Under the pieces are notes generated by a model. It ran no database searches and was not told the origin of the DNA. It saw only the letters and a program-made list of their open reading frames with translations. Shown here one piece after another: positions 37,259 through 45,040 of a stretch of 64,000 bases of DNA (its first letter is position 1; each line of letters begins with the position of its first letter). Made by a program: the position numbers and the translations under genes. Source of the DNA: Pelomonas sp963992225 (lineage in GTDB: Bacteria > Pseudomonadota > Gammaproteobacteria > Burkholderiales > Burkholderiaceae_C); assembly GCA_963992225.1 (NCBI GenBank), contig CAXDTK010000002.1:1-64000 (forward strand), in the 5' to 3' direction.

Positions 37259-37750
37259 TCAGCGCTCGGCGCGGTGCGGCGACCAGGCGTCGAACCTGAA
37301 CTCGATCTCGTCGGTCCGCGACGGCAGCCGCACCCAGAGCCGGAACCGGTACGGCCCGTCCTTGGCAACGCCGAAGACCTGCCCGTAGCTGGCCTGGTCG
37401 TTGACCTTCATCGGCAGCAGGTACTTCGCCGGCTCGTCGACGATGCCAGCTTCGCTGAGCTGCGCGCGCACCACCGCGTCCTCGATGCGACGGCCGCTCG
37501 CGCTGTCGTAGAGCGCCACGACGAGGTGGTGCACCTGACCACCGCCCTTGGGCGGACCGCCGTGCAGTTCGGCCAGCGCATGCTTGTCGGCCACGACCGC
37601 GGCCGGCACGAGCCCCCAGTAGAGGGTGACGCCGGACCGCTCCATCCGGCTCTGGGCCAGCGCCGGGCTCAGCATCGTGGCCAGCAATAGCAACAGCCAC
37701 GTCGCGGTGAGGAATCGCCAGCCTTGTGCCGGCAGCGGGATGGTTCTCAT
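37259..37750 (-). CDS. Exported protein with YtkA/FixH-like beta-sandwich pattern
   Basis: A 163-residue protein with a signal peptide (cleavage near ALA-QSRM). The mature part, ERSGVTLYWGLVPAAVV, VHHLVVALYDSASGRRIEDAVVRAQL, PMKVNDQASYGQVFGVAKDGPYRFRLWVRLP, reads as an immunoglobulin-like sandwich similar to YtkA/FixH or iron/copper periplasmic proteins. It contains two His in tandem (VHHL) and conserved Met (LPMKVN), possible metal ligands. I do not recognise a named family with certainty. Confidence 0.65.
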   Translation of the reverse strand: MRTIPLPAQGWRFLTATWLLLLLATMLSPALAQSRMERSGVTLYWGLVPAAVVADKHALAELHGGPPKGGGQVHHLVVALYDSASGRRIEDAVVRAQLSEAGIVDEPAKYLLPMKVNDQASYGQVFGVAKDGPYRFRLWVRLPSRTDEIEFRFDAWSPHRAER

Positions 37751-37782
37751 GGCGTGACTCCTCTCGGCGATCGGCCTGCTGG

Positions 37783-39459
37783 TCATCGGGCATAGATCTG
37801 CTGGAACACCAGCTCGGCCCAGAGGTCGCGGCTCGTGCGCCACGACTCCCAGGCCTGCGCGTAGGCGTCCGCGCCGACGCGCTCCAGCTGGTACCAGGGG
37901 TTGGCCTTGCGGTCCGAGTCGTGCGCGCCCCACTGGTCGAGCCACTGCCGCATCCACGGCAACCAGGCCAGCGCCGGCGTCGCCCTTTCGGACCAGACCT
38001 GCCGGCTGACGCGCATCGGATGCAGTTCGCGCAGCAGGCGTGCGGATGCGGGCGTGACCGCCATGCGCACCCACGGCGAGACCCATTGCGCATAGGCACG
38101 CTCGGCGGCCTCGGACAGCGCCTGCACCTTGTCGAATCCAGCCGGGTTGGCGTCGAACGGCAGGTCCTCCAGGCGACGTGGTTCGAAGCGGGCCGCGGTG
38201 GCGCCGTCGCCCGTGGCGGCGTCGTCGAGAACCATCTCGTAGAGGCCGGGCGCAAGGTCCTGGATCGTTCCGGCGTGGTGCAGGATGGCGCGATGCTCGC
38301 GCCGCGCCACGCCCGCCGACACGAAGATGCCGAGGTGGCCCACCTGCTTGTGCAGCAGGTAGACGACACGCTGGCCGGCAGCCACCAGGTCCTCGGTCGT
38401 GGCAAACACTTCCTTCAGCCAGCCCAGCGCCTGGTGCGGCGGCGTGATGTTGTCGCCGTAGGAGCTGAAGATCACCAGCGGCGCCCCGATGCGCTTGAGA
38501 TCCGCACGGCAATGGCCGTCGACCACGACCTCCCCGTTCTCGAGGCGGTTGCCGACGAACAGCTCCCCGGCGATGGCCAGCATCTCCTCTCGTGCGAGTT
38601 GGTAGAAGCCGTTCCACCAGCGCTCGAACTCCAGGAAGCGATCGCGCTCGGCCTCCGGTTGCGCAAAGAGCGTGTCGTACTTCCTGAACACGCCCTCGGG
38701 CCGCAACGCCTCGAAGTTCTGCACCAGCCACGCGCCATCGAAGCGGCCGTTGCCCAAGTCCGACATCCAGTGCGCCGGCCAGACGCCACCGGTGAAGCCG
38801 CCCAGCAGCCGCATCGGGTTGACGCCGCGCTCACCGGCCCAGTACGACAGCGGCGAGCCGTTCAGCACCGCCAGCGCCGCGCGATGCTGGCAATGCGATA
38901 GCGCCAGCGTGATCGCCCAGCCGCCCTGGCAGTTGCCGTAGACGATCGGTGCCTTGCCGCGATGGCGCCCGGCAACGATGTCGATGAAGGCCGCCAGCGT
39001 CTGCACGACGGCCCCCATCGTCTGGCCCTCGACCGGCTCCGGGTCGAAGACGACGAAGTAGACCGGGTGGCCTTCGAGCAGCGCCATGCCAACTTCCGAA
39101 TCGCGCTTGAAGCCGCCGATGCCGGGACCATGCCCGGCGCGCGGGTCGACGACGATCACCGGTGCGGCGCCCTTGCGCACGTGCTTCTCAAGCGCGTCAG
39201 TGCCGCAGCGCGTGACGCGCAGCAGCCGGTAGTTCGACGGCGGATCGAGGTCCCGCCCGTCTGCCACCGGCTCGGACTCAAAGTGCAGCAGCGGCGGCAT
39301 ACCTGCGGCCTCGTGCGCGCTCATGTTGGCCGCACGCTCGCGCAGCGTGTCGGCCGCCGCTGTGGCGCGCCACAGCGCGTCCAGCCAATAGCGGACGACC
39401 AGGCGACCAGGCGTGAGGCCCGCGGAATCGGTCGCAACGGCGGTGTTCGATGTCGACAT
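37783..39459 (-). CDS. DUF3141 alpha/beta hydrolase, PHA-synthase-like
   Basis: A 558-residue protein of the DUF3141 family, related to PhaC polyhydroxyalkanoate synthases. The nucleophile elbow is GNCQGG with Cys177, as PhaC has Cys and not Ser. Asp in SSYGDNITPP and His in KQVGHLGIF complete a likely triad. PhaC-like VDPRAGHGPGIGGFKRDSEVG is present. True PHA synthesis is unproved for this family. The C-terminal region (from about residue 430) has no close counterpart that I recognise. It sits with thiolase and AckA-PduL, which fits acyl-CoA or polyester metabolism. Confidence 0.8.
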   Translation of the reverse strand: MSTSNTAVATDSAGLTPGRLVVRYWLDALWRATAAADTLRERAANMSAHEAAGMPPLLHFESEPVADGRDLDPPSNYRLLRVTRCGTDALEKHVRKGAAPVIVVDPRAGHGPGIGGFKRDSEVGMALLEGHPVYFVVFDPEPVEGQTMGAVVQTLAAFIDIVAGRHRGKAPIVYGNCQGGWAITLALSHCQHRAALAVLNGSPLSYWAGERGVNPMRLLGGFTGGVWPAHWMSDLGNGRFDGAWLVQNFEALRPEGVFRKYDTLFAQPEAERDRFLEFERWWNGFYQLAREEMLAIAGELFVGNRLENGEVVVDGHCRADLKRIGAPLVIFSSYGDNITPPHQALGWLKEVFATTEDLVAAGQRVVYLLHKQVGHLGIFVSAGVARREHRAILHHAGTIQDLAPGLYEMVLDDAATGDGATAARFEPRRLEDLPFDANPAGFDKVQALSEAAERAYAQWVSPWVRMAVTPASARLLRELHPMRVSRQVWSERATPALAWLPWMRQWLDQWGAHDSDRKANPWYQLERVGADAYAQAWESWRTSRDLWAELVFQQIYAR

Positions 39460-39464
39460 GAGTC

Positions 39465-39770
39465 TCAACCGCAGCAGCAACCGCCGCGACCCTTGGTGGC
39501 CGCACCGGCACCACTGCCACAGCCACCGGTCGGATGCTGATGCGCGGTTTGGGCGCCAGCCGCAGCGTCCGCTTGATAGCCAGCCTCGCCCAGCGCAGCG
39601 ACGAGTTCCGGCACCTGATGCGCGGCGTGCTCGCCGCGGACACGCGCGATGCCGCTGCCGAGATCGACCTCGACGTCCTGCACGCCGGGGACGCGCTTGA
39701 GCGCCTTGGTGACCGACGCGACGCAGGACCCGCAGGTCATGCCGTTGACTTTGAGTTCAGTGGTTTGCAT
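39465..39770 (-). CDS. HMA-domain metal chaperone with Cys-rich tail
   Basis: A 101-residue CopZ-like protein. The HMA domain spans residues 1-68 with the metal site GMTCGSC (Cys13 and Cys16) and GEAGYQAD at its end. Unlike plain CopZ, it has a tail rich in His, Gly and Cys (AHQHPTGGCGSG, GRGGCCCG), adding four Cys. It probably carries Cu(I) or a similar soft metal to an ATPase. AAGGAG precedes the ATG. The stop is 5 bp before the DUF3141 start. Confidence 0.88.
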   Translation of the reverse strand: MQTTELKVNGMTCGSCVASVTKALKRVPGVQDVEVDLGSGIARVRGEHAAHQVPELVAALGEAGYQADAAAGAQTAHQHPTGGCGSGAGAATKGRGGCCCG

Positions 39771-39788
39771 GTTGGGACTCCTTGGGTT

Positions 39789-40085
39789 TCAGTGCTGGTG
39801 GCCGCCCTGGCCACCGGGGGGAAGCTGGCGCGCGTCGTCCTTGGGCTTCGTCTCCGACCCGCCGCCATGCCCACCGTGGCCACCATGCCCGCCGTGCCCG
39901 AACAGGTGCATCAGCGGGCAGGCCAGCAGGATCAGGAATGGCAGCAGTTGCCCGAGGTGCGCGTTGTGGCGGAAGAACATCCAGGCGACTGCGGCAGCCA
40001 GACCGATCCACAGCACCCATTGATTGATGCGGGACCAGTTCGGGCCGGACGGGCCGCCGTTGCCGTGTTCATGGGAGTGGTTCAT
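39789..40085 (-). CDS. DUF2933 small membrane protein with His-rich ends
   Basis: A 98-residue protein with two short membrane helices (VLWIGLAAAVAWMFF, LLPFLILLACPLMHLFGHGGHGGHGG). The LACPLMHLF followed by a His/Gly repeat is the DUF2933 pattern, common in copper and silver resistance clusters. The N-terminus (MNHSHEHGNGG) is also His-rich. Likely metal binding at the inner membrane; function not established. Confidence 0.82.
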   Translation of the reverse strand: MNHSHEHGNGGPSGPNWSRINQWVLWIGLAAAVAWMFFRHNAHLGQLLPFLILLACPLMHLFGHGGHGGHGGHGGGSETKPKDDARQLPPGGQGGHQH

Positions 40086-40116
40086 GGAAGATCTCCTGGC
40101 TGCGTTGATGCGTCGG

Positions 40117-40407
40117 TCACTGGTTCTTGTGGAACTTCGCGTGGTCGTGCACGGGCTTGGTCCTGGCCTTGGACTTGGCGCCGGATGCCGCTTCGGCTGG
40201 CGCACAGGGCATGGACCTGGCCGAAGGCGCATTGCGCTCGGCGCCGTGGTCATGGCGCTTCATCGCGCCGGCATTGCAGTCCATGGGCATCGGCACAGAA
40301 GCCGCGGCAGCGGCAGCCGGGTCGGCCGCGGGACGTTCCTGTGCCACCGCGGCAGAAGCGCCGACCGCGAGGGCGACAAGGGACGTCAGAAGGAAGGGGG
40401 TACGCAT
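40117..40407 (-). CDS. Small exported His/Met-containing protein
   Basis: A 96-residue protein with a signal peptide (MRTPFLLTSLVALAVGASAAVA, cleavage before QERP). The mature part has scattered metal-binding residues (PMPMDCNAG, MKRHDHGAE, SMPCAPAE, VHDHAKFHK). An AGGAG site precedes ATG 40407. It fits a periplasmic metal sponge or carrier. No family is recognised. Confidence 0.65.
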   Translation of the reverse strand: MRTPFLLTSLVALAVGASAAVAQERPAADPAAAAAASVPMPMDCNAGAMKRHDHGAERNAPSARSMPCAPAEAASGAKSKARTKPVHDHAKFHKNQ

Positions 40408-40515
40408 GACAAGACTCCTGATGTAAGGAACGACACGGAACGCAAACACGAACGGGGAATGCCGCTGCCTCACAGCGCCGCTGCGGGCGCGATGGCGAAC
40501 GGAAGGCAGGGCGCG

Positions 40516-40534
40516 ACGCGGATCAGATCCGCGT
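40516..40534. repeat. 8-bp stem hairpin between two small genes
   Basis: ACGCGGAT (40516-40523) and ATCCGCGT (40527-40534) form a perfect stem with a 3-base loop, 15 bases past the stop of the 40549-40965 gene on its strand. No U-run follows. It may be an RNA processing or stability element that lowers expression of the genes behind it. Confidence 0.45.
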
Positions 40535-40548
40535 GGCGTCCGGGGGTG

Positions 40549-40965
40549 TCAAAGCGCGAGGCGCTGGAACGCGATGCGCGGCGGGGGCCCGCCGGGCAGG
40601 GTCGGCGAGTCGACCATCAGGCGACCCACTGCGGGATCGGCCTGGCCGGCTACCGAAAGCGTGTGGGAGACCGGCAGCGCGAAACCCAGCGCAGCCAAGC
40701 CATCACCGACCACCTTCAACTGCGGAGCACCGAGAGAGGGCTTCTCGCAGAAGTCCAGGCAGTTGACCTTGGCGAGGTCACCTTGCTCGTCGCCGTGTTG
40801 GTGTTTCTGAACAGCGTCGGCGGCAAAAGGCGTCGCCGCATCGGAGCGGTGATGCGCCGGCTCGCCCAGAGCGCAGGCGTTGGCCACGCCCATCGCGAGG
40901 CCGAACAGCCACACGAGCAGCACCCGGGCTGCCCATCGGCGGAGACGTCGGCGATCGCTGAACAT
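40549..40965 (-). CDS. Exported Cys/His-containing protein heading the FNR-box operon
   Basis: A 138-residue protein with a basic start (MFSDRRRLRRWAARV), one hydrophobic segment ending in a possible cleavage site (GVANACALG), then His-rich and Cys motifs (EPAHHRSD, KHQHGDEQG, NCLDFCEKPS) and the end PPPRIAFQRLAL. The layout is like that of the 51077-51517 protein and of DUF2946-type proteins near copper genes. No Shine-Dalgarno site is obvious. It is the first gene behind the FNR-type promoter at 41008-41049. Confidence 0.65.
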   Translation of the reverse strand: MFSDRRRLRRWAARVLLVWLFGLAMGVANACALGEPAHHRSDAATPFAADAVQKHQHGDEQGDLAKVNCLDFCEKPSLGAPQLKVVGDGLAALGFALPVSHTLSVAGQADPAVGRLMVDSPTLPGGPPPRIAFQRLAL

Positions 40966-41007
40966 GATGATGACGCGTGGGCGAAACGAGGCGGAGTCGT
41001 CGAGTCG

Positions 41008-41049
41008 AGAATAGGCGCGGACTCGCCAACGCCGTTTGATCGGCATCAA
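41008..41049 (-). promoter_or_regulatory. Class II FNR/ANR-type promoter
   Basis: A perfect FNR/ANR box, TTGAT-CGGC-ATCAA, occupies 41036-41049. Reading the minus strand, a -10-like TATTCT lies at 41013-41008. If transcription starts at 41001 (7 bases past this hexamer), the box is centred at -41.5, the class II activation position of FNR proteins. The first ATG (40965) would have a 36-base leader. No -35 hexamer is needed. This predicts induction at low oxygen of the operon running from 40965 to 33213. Confidence 0.75.
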
Positions 41050-41056
41050 CAATGCC

Positions 41057-41074
41057 TCCGTAGTCGACTACGGA
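41057..41074. promoter_or_regulatory. Perfect 18-bp palindrome, probable operator
   Basis: TCCGTAGTCGACTACGGA is its own reverse complement. It lies 23 bp (centre to centre) upstream of the FNR box, in a 163-bp gap between genes. The GTAG-N4-CTAC core resembles MerR-family (SoxR/CadR-like) operators in size, but no 19-bp-spaced hexamers flank it. The binding protein is unknown. Confidence 0.5.
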
Positions 41075-41128
41075 CTCCGGTCCCGATCGGCCGCTCACGT
41101 CAACGAGTCGCGGTACCGCCCTAATGCC

Positions 41129-42418
41129 CTACTGCTGCCGCTCCACCACCGCACCGAGCAGCGCCAGCAGCCGCTCGGACATCGGCCGCCGGCGCCAATC
41201 GCGCAGGTCGACGGACCTGCTGAGCGCAGCGTCGCGCTCGAAGTCCTCGCGCAGGCGCGCTGCCAGCGCGCGATCGGGCAAGGCAAGATTGAGTTCGTCG
41301 TTCAGGCCGAACGATCGGTTGTCGAAATTGCTGGACCCGACGACGACCCACAGCTCGTCGACGAGCAGCGCCTTGCTGTGGTTCATGCCGGGTTCGTACT
41401 CCAGCACTTCCACGCCGGCGCTGAGCAGGTCCCCATAGCGGCGCCGGCTCGCCCGCCGGGCGATCGGGTGGTTGTTGAAAGCGCCAGGCACGACGACCTG
41501 CACACGCACGCCGCGTTGCACGGCCTTTCGCAGTTCAGCCCGCATGCTGCGGTCCGGCAGAAAGTACGGCGAGGTGATGCGGATCGACCGGCGCGCGCCG
41601 GCAATCAGCAACTGGAACAACATGCGTGCCCGCGTAGCCCGGCCCGCCGACGGCGTACCTGTCACGATGATCGCATCGGTGCCCACGGCCGGCTGGCTGC
41701 CGAGAGCGCGGCAGTGGGCAAAGGATCCGGGATCGGTGAGCAGCTGGCCGGTGCTCTCGAGCCAGTTCTCGGCGAAGGCGGCCTGCACCGACGTGACGAT
41801 GGTTCCTTCGAGCCGCACCATGGTGTCGCGCCACGGCGGCTGACCGGGCGGCCCGGTGTCCCACCAGCTCGCGAAGCCAGCACCGCCGACGAACGCAACC
41901 TCGCCATCGACGACGATCAGTTCGCGGTGCGTGCGGTTGTTGAACCGCTTCAGCGTGTGCCACCGCACCGGCTGGTACCAGGCGATCTCGCCGCCAGCCG
42001 CGCGCAGCCCGTCGAAGTACGCAGAAGGCGTTCGCCAGCTGCCGATCGCGTCGATGACCAGGCGCACGCTGACGCCGGCGCGCGCACGCTCGGTCAGCAG
42101 GTCGACGAGTTTGTCCGTCACAGCGCTCACATGGAACACGTAGGCTTCCAGGTGCACGCTGCGACGGGCGCGGGCGATGGTGGCCAACTCCTCCGGATAG
42201 AACGCGACCCCGTTCGTCAGCACCTCGATCGAGGCTGCCTTCGCGACGGGAGCATCGACCAGCGCTGCGAGCAGGCCCATGAACTCGTGATCTTCCGGCG
42301 ACGGGAGGCGGTCGTCGATGTCGTAGGGCAGCCCGGGCTCGGCGAGTACGAGCACCAAGAGCAGGCCGAGCAGCGAAGCGCTGGCCAGCAGGAACAGGTG
42401 CCACAGCTGGAAAGTCAA
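41129..42418 (-). CDS. Cardiolipin synthase / phospholipase D family protein
   Basis: A 429-residue PLD-superfamily protein with one N-terminal membrane helix and two HKD-type motifs: HRELIVVDGEVAFVGGAGFA (first) and HSKALLVDELWVVVGSSNFDNRS (second). Motif one has Arg where Lys is usual. The layout matches ClsB-like cardiolipin synthases, which join phosphatidyl groups in the membrane. The start codon appears to be TTG, 6 bp after the DUF4010 gene; no ATG lies near the signal helix. It is the last gene of the copper-related operon. Confidence 0.85.
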   Translation of the reverse strand: MTFQLWHLFLLASASLLGLLLVLVLAEPGLPYDIDDRLPSPEDHEFMGLLAALVDAPVAKAASIEVLTNGVAFYPEELATIARARRSVHLEAYVFHVSAVTDKLVDLLTERARAGVSVRLVIDAIGSWRTPSAYFDGLRAAGGEIAWYQPVRWHTLKRFNNRTHRELIVVDGEVAFVGGAGFASWWDTGPPGQPPWRDTMVRLEGTIVTSVQAAFAENWLESTGQLLTDPGSFAHCRALGSQPAVGTDAIIVTGTPSAGRATRARMLFQLLIAGARRSIRITSPYFLPDRSMRAELRKAVQRGVRVQVVVPGAFNNHPIARRASRRRYGDLLSAGVEVLEYEPGMNHSKALLVDELWVVVGSSNFDNRSFGLNDELNLALPDRALAARLREDFERDAALSRSVDLRDWRRRPMSERLLALLGAVVERQQ

Positions 42419-42424
42419 CGCCGT

Positions 42425-43687
42425 TCAGCGCAGTGCGAGCGCTGCTCCGACACCGACAAGTGCCATCACCGCATAAGCCGGCAGCACCCTCAGCGCCAGC
42501 GATCGACTGTCGAGCACCCACAACAGCCCGAGCTTGGTGACCTGGTTGACGGCGGCCGCGAGAAAGACGGCCAGGGCCGCGACCGAGCCGCCCACGACCC
42601 CATCGCCGACCATTCGGCCCACCGACAGGGTGATGGCATCGACGTCGACCAGGCCGGAGATCGCCGCCGTGACCAGCAATCCGGCGTCACCGAACCGGTC
42701 CGCGAGGAATCGCCCGGCCAGAAGCACCGCAGCAAGGAACAGCGCGAACTGGACGGCCGCGGTCAGCTTCAGCGGATTCTGCGTCGACAGATCCGGCAGA
42801 TCCGCCGCATGCTCGCGCGTGGTCAGATGCGCGCCGAAGGCAGCCCCGGCAACGGCCATGGCGGCCAGGGTCCCGATGGTCGCCGTGCCGAGAGCCGGCG
42901 CGGCGACGCCGACAAGCACCGCCATGCGGCCGAACATGGCCGCGCACGCGAGCGTTGCCCCTCCGGCAGCCAGTGGCCGCCACTGCGGACTCTCCTTGGA
43001 CCAGCGCGCCAGCGTCGCGGTGGTGGCCGTGCTGGACACGAGTCCGCCCAGCAGTGCGGTCAGGGTCAGACCGCGCCGGGCACCGAACCAACGCATCAGG
43101 ACGAATCCAAGGAACGAGAGCAACGCGAGCAGCACAACCGCCCACCAGAGCTTGTACGGATTCAGCGCCTCGAAGGGACCGAACCCGCGATCGGGGAGGA
43201 CCGGAAGGATGACGACGCTGATCAGCAGCAGTTGAATGCCGCTGGTCAACTCGCCTTCGGTGAGCTTGCCGATGCCGCTGTGCATCGGCCGCTTGAGTTG
43301 CAGCAGCGCGACCGTCACCACCGCGACGGCAGCGGCGAGCAGTGTGCTGCCACCCGCCGCCAGCACGCCGACGAGGAACGTGGTGATGGCGGCCATCGCC
43401 GTGGTCAGGCCCATGACGCTGTGCATGCGGGCCGTCACGATGTAGCCAGCCAGGATCAGCAGCGCCACCACGGCCAGCACGACGACCAGAATGATTGCCC
43501 CCCATCGTTGCGACAGCAGACCGCTCAGGCCGCCGAGCAAGCCGATCAGCGCAAACGTGCGCAGACCGGCAACGCGGTGGCCGTCGGGCAGATCACGTTG
43601 ATGCCAGCCGCGTTCCAGGCCGATGAGCAGGCCCGCCGCCAGCGCAATCCCGACGCCCATCAGGTCCGACAGGGACACGCCGCTCAT
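42425..43687 (-). CDS. MgtC/SapB-DUF4010 family membrane protein
   Basis: A 420-residue protein with about 12 membrane segments. The N-terminal part is MgtC-like (AAGLLIGLERGWHQRD, GLRTFALIGLLGGL), and the C-terminal half is the DUF4010 region (LGGLVSSTATTATLARWSK, AAISGLVDVDAITLSVG). Such proteins are proposed cation-linked transporters or virulence/Mg-homeostasis factors. The ATG overlaps the hydrolase stop (ATGA). A broken mgtC copy is at 61200-61517. Confidence 0.85.
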   Translation of the reverse strand: MSGVSLSDLMGVGIALAAGLLIGLERGWHQRDLPDGHRVAGLRTFALIGLLGGLSGLLSQRWGAIILVVVLAVVALLILAGYIVTARMHSVMGLTTAMAAITTFLVGVLAAGGSTLLAAAVAVVTVALLQLKRPMHSGIGKLTEGELTSGIQLLLISVVILPVLPDRGFGPFEALNPYKLWWAVVLLALLSFLGFVLMRWFGARRGLTLTALLGGLVSSTATTATLARWSKESPQWRPLAAGGATLACAAMFGRMAVLVGVAAPALGTATIGTLAAMAVAGAAFGAHLTTREHAADLPDLSTQNPLKLTAAVQFALFLAAVLLAGRFLADRFGDAGLLVTAAISGLVDVDAITLSVGRMVGDGVVGGSVAALAVFLAAAVNQVTKLGLLWVLDSRSLALRVLPAYAVMALVGVGAALALR

Positions 43688-44556
43688 GGGTGCACCTTCA
43701 CGCCGGGGCCTGCGGCGCGAGCAGATTGCTCGGCGGGGTTCACCGGCGCCTGCTCCCCGAGTCGCGACAGCCACTGCTCAATGTGTTGCATGCATTCGTG
43801 CGGCACTCGCAACCAGGGATGGTGGTCCACGCCGCCGAGAATGCGCATCTCCCACGTCGAGCGCGTGGCCGCCAGTTCCTGCGCCCCAGCCAAAGGCGCG
43901 GTCAGATCCGCACCGCCGTGCAACATCAGCACCGGCAGGATCTGCGCCGTCGCCTCGGCCTCGGCGCGCAGGTCATGCCGATACAGGGCCTCCCACAACG
44001 ACGAGGTCGATGACACCATGTTGTGCGCAACGAGGTCTTCGGCGACTTCGCGCGGGATGTCGCGAAGAAGGCGCGGCAACAGGCGTCCGACGACGCGCCG
44101 CGTCAGGATGCATGCGAGCGCGGTCGCCCACATGTTCGTGTAGATCCAGCCGCCACGCTGCCGCGCAAACCAGGCGACGGCTCCTTCGGCGCCACCGAAG
44201 TTGGGGAGACTGATCAGCACGAGCCGCCTGACGACCGACGGATAGCGGGCGGCATAGGCAAGTGCCAGCGCGGCCCCGAGCGAGTGCCCGACCAGCGTCA
44301 GGGAGCGCTCCCCGGCCAGGCTCGCATGCAAAGCAGCGACGTGGCGCTCGACGCTGTAGCGCGTCCAGGGCTTCGGCGACTCACCGAAGCCGAGCAGGTC
44401 GATCAGGACGGTGCGGTGCCCCGACAGTGCGAACGGCACCGGACCGCAGGTCCAGTAGCGATGGGTCCCGCCCAGTCCGTGCAGCAGGACTGCGCAATGC
44501 TGACCGTGCCCCGCGTCAATGCGCTTCAGCGGCAGTGTCTCGGTCCCCATGCGCAT
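43684..44556 (-). CDS. Alpha/beta-fold hydrolase
   Basis: A 290-residue hydrolase with oxyanion motif HGLGGTH, nucleophile elbow GHSLGA (Ser), acid in LHGGADLTAPL and His in GGVDHHPWL, the order of the classical fold. The lid region includes ARQRGGWIYTNMWATALACIL. No signal peptide is seen. The substrate is unknown. The start at 44556 gives MRMGTETL; 44550 is an alternative. It is in the middle of the copper operon, which is unusual for the set. Confidence 0.8.
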   Translation of the reverse strand: MRMGTETLPLKRIDAGHGQHCAVLLHGLGGTHRYWTCGPVPFALSGHRTVLIDLLGFGESPKPWTRYSVERHVAALHASLAGERSLTLVGHSLGAALALAYAARYPSVVRRLVLISLPNFGGAEGAVAWFARQRGGWIYTNMWATALACILTRRVVGRLLPRLLRDIPREVAEDLVAHNMVSSTSSLWEALYRHDLRAEAEATAQILPVLMLHGGADLTAPLAGAQELAATRSTWEMRILGGVDHHPWLRVPHECMQHIEQWLSRLGEQAPVNPAEQSARAAGPGVKVHP

Positions 44557-44570
44557 CGGCCGCCACGACC

Positions 44571-44957
44571 TCAGTTCTGGCGCTGAAGCCGAACATCGAC
44601 TCTCGCCCGGCTCGACGACTTGTTGCTCCACATCCAGCAGTAGTCCTCGCGCACCGCAACCCGCAAGGTGTCCTGCCCGGAACTCACCTGAGCCTGTTTG
44701 GCCGGGAACTCGGCCTCCTTGCCCACGTGATAGTGGATGTTGAAGTCGACGGGTACCGACGCGGCGAACTCCCAGCGAATGGAGTCCCCCGGCGCGAGCT
44801 TGCCGCAAAGCTCGACGAATTTGCCGGGCTCGACGCTGGCGCCGTGAGCGAACGCGCCGTCGCGGCTCCAGGCGATCTCGACGATGTGGGAGGCCGCGAA
44901 GGCTTGGCCTGCCGTCACCAACGCAATGGCGGTCATGGCGATTCTGGCGGTCTGCAT
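44571..44957 (-). CDS. Exported GOLD/cupredoxin-like sandwich protein
   Basis: A 128-residue exported protein (signal ends GQAFA-ASH). Mature features: FVELCGKLAPGDSIRWEF, VDFNIHYHVGKEAEFP, and EDYCWMWSNKSSSRARVDVRLQ. The strand pattern is like GOLD/emp24-type sandwiches, and two Cys plus HYH could bind a metal or form a disulfide. AAGGATC precedes the ATG. Probably a periplasmic partner of the copper oxidation set. Family uncertain. Confidence 0.65.
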   Translation of the reverse strand: MQTARIAMTAIALVTAGQAFAASHIVEIAWSRDGAFAHGASVEPGKFVELCGKLAPGDSIRWEFAASVPVDFNIHYHVGKEAEFPAKQAQVSSGQDTLRVAVREDYCWMWSNKSSSRARVDVRLQRQN

Positions 44958-45040
44958 GAACTTTGATCCTTGTTGGGTCAGCATCATCTTCGATGTCGCA
45001 CGGTGCTGCCTTGACGCGCGACACGTTTCCCCACCCGGCC

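Noticed and set aside
41036..44143. A 1035-codon open frame on the plus strand
   Set aside because: It runs antisense to four genes with clear motifs (PLD, DUF4010, hydrolase), is low-complexity (Arg, Gln, His, Ala) and has no recognisable domain; long antisense frames are expected in GC-rich DNA.
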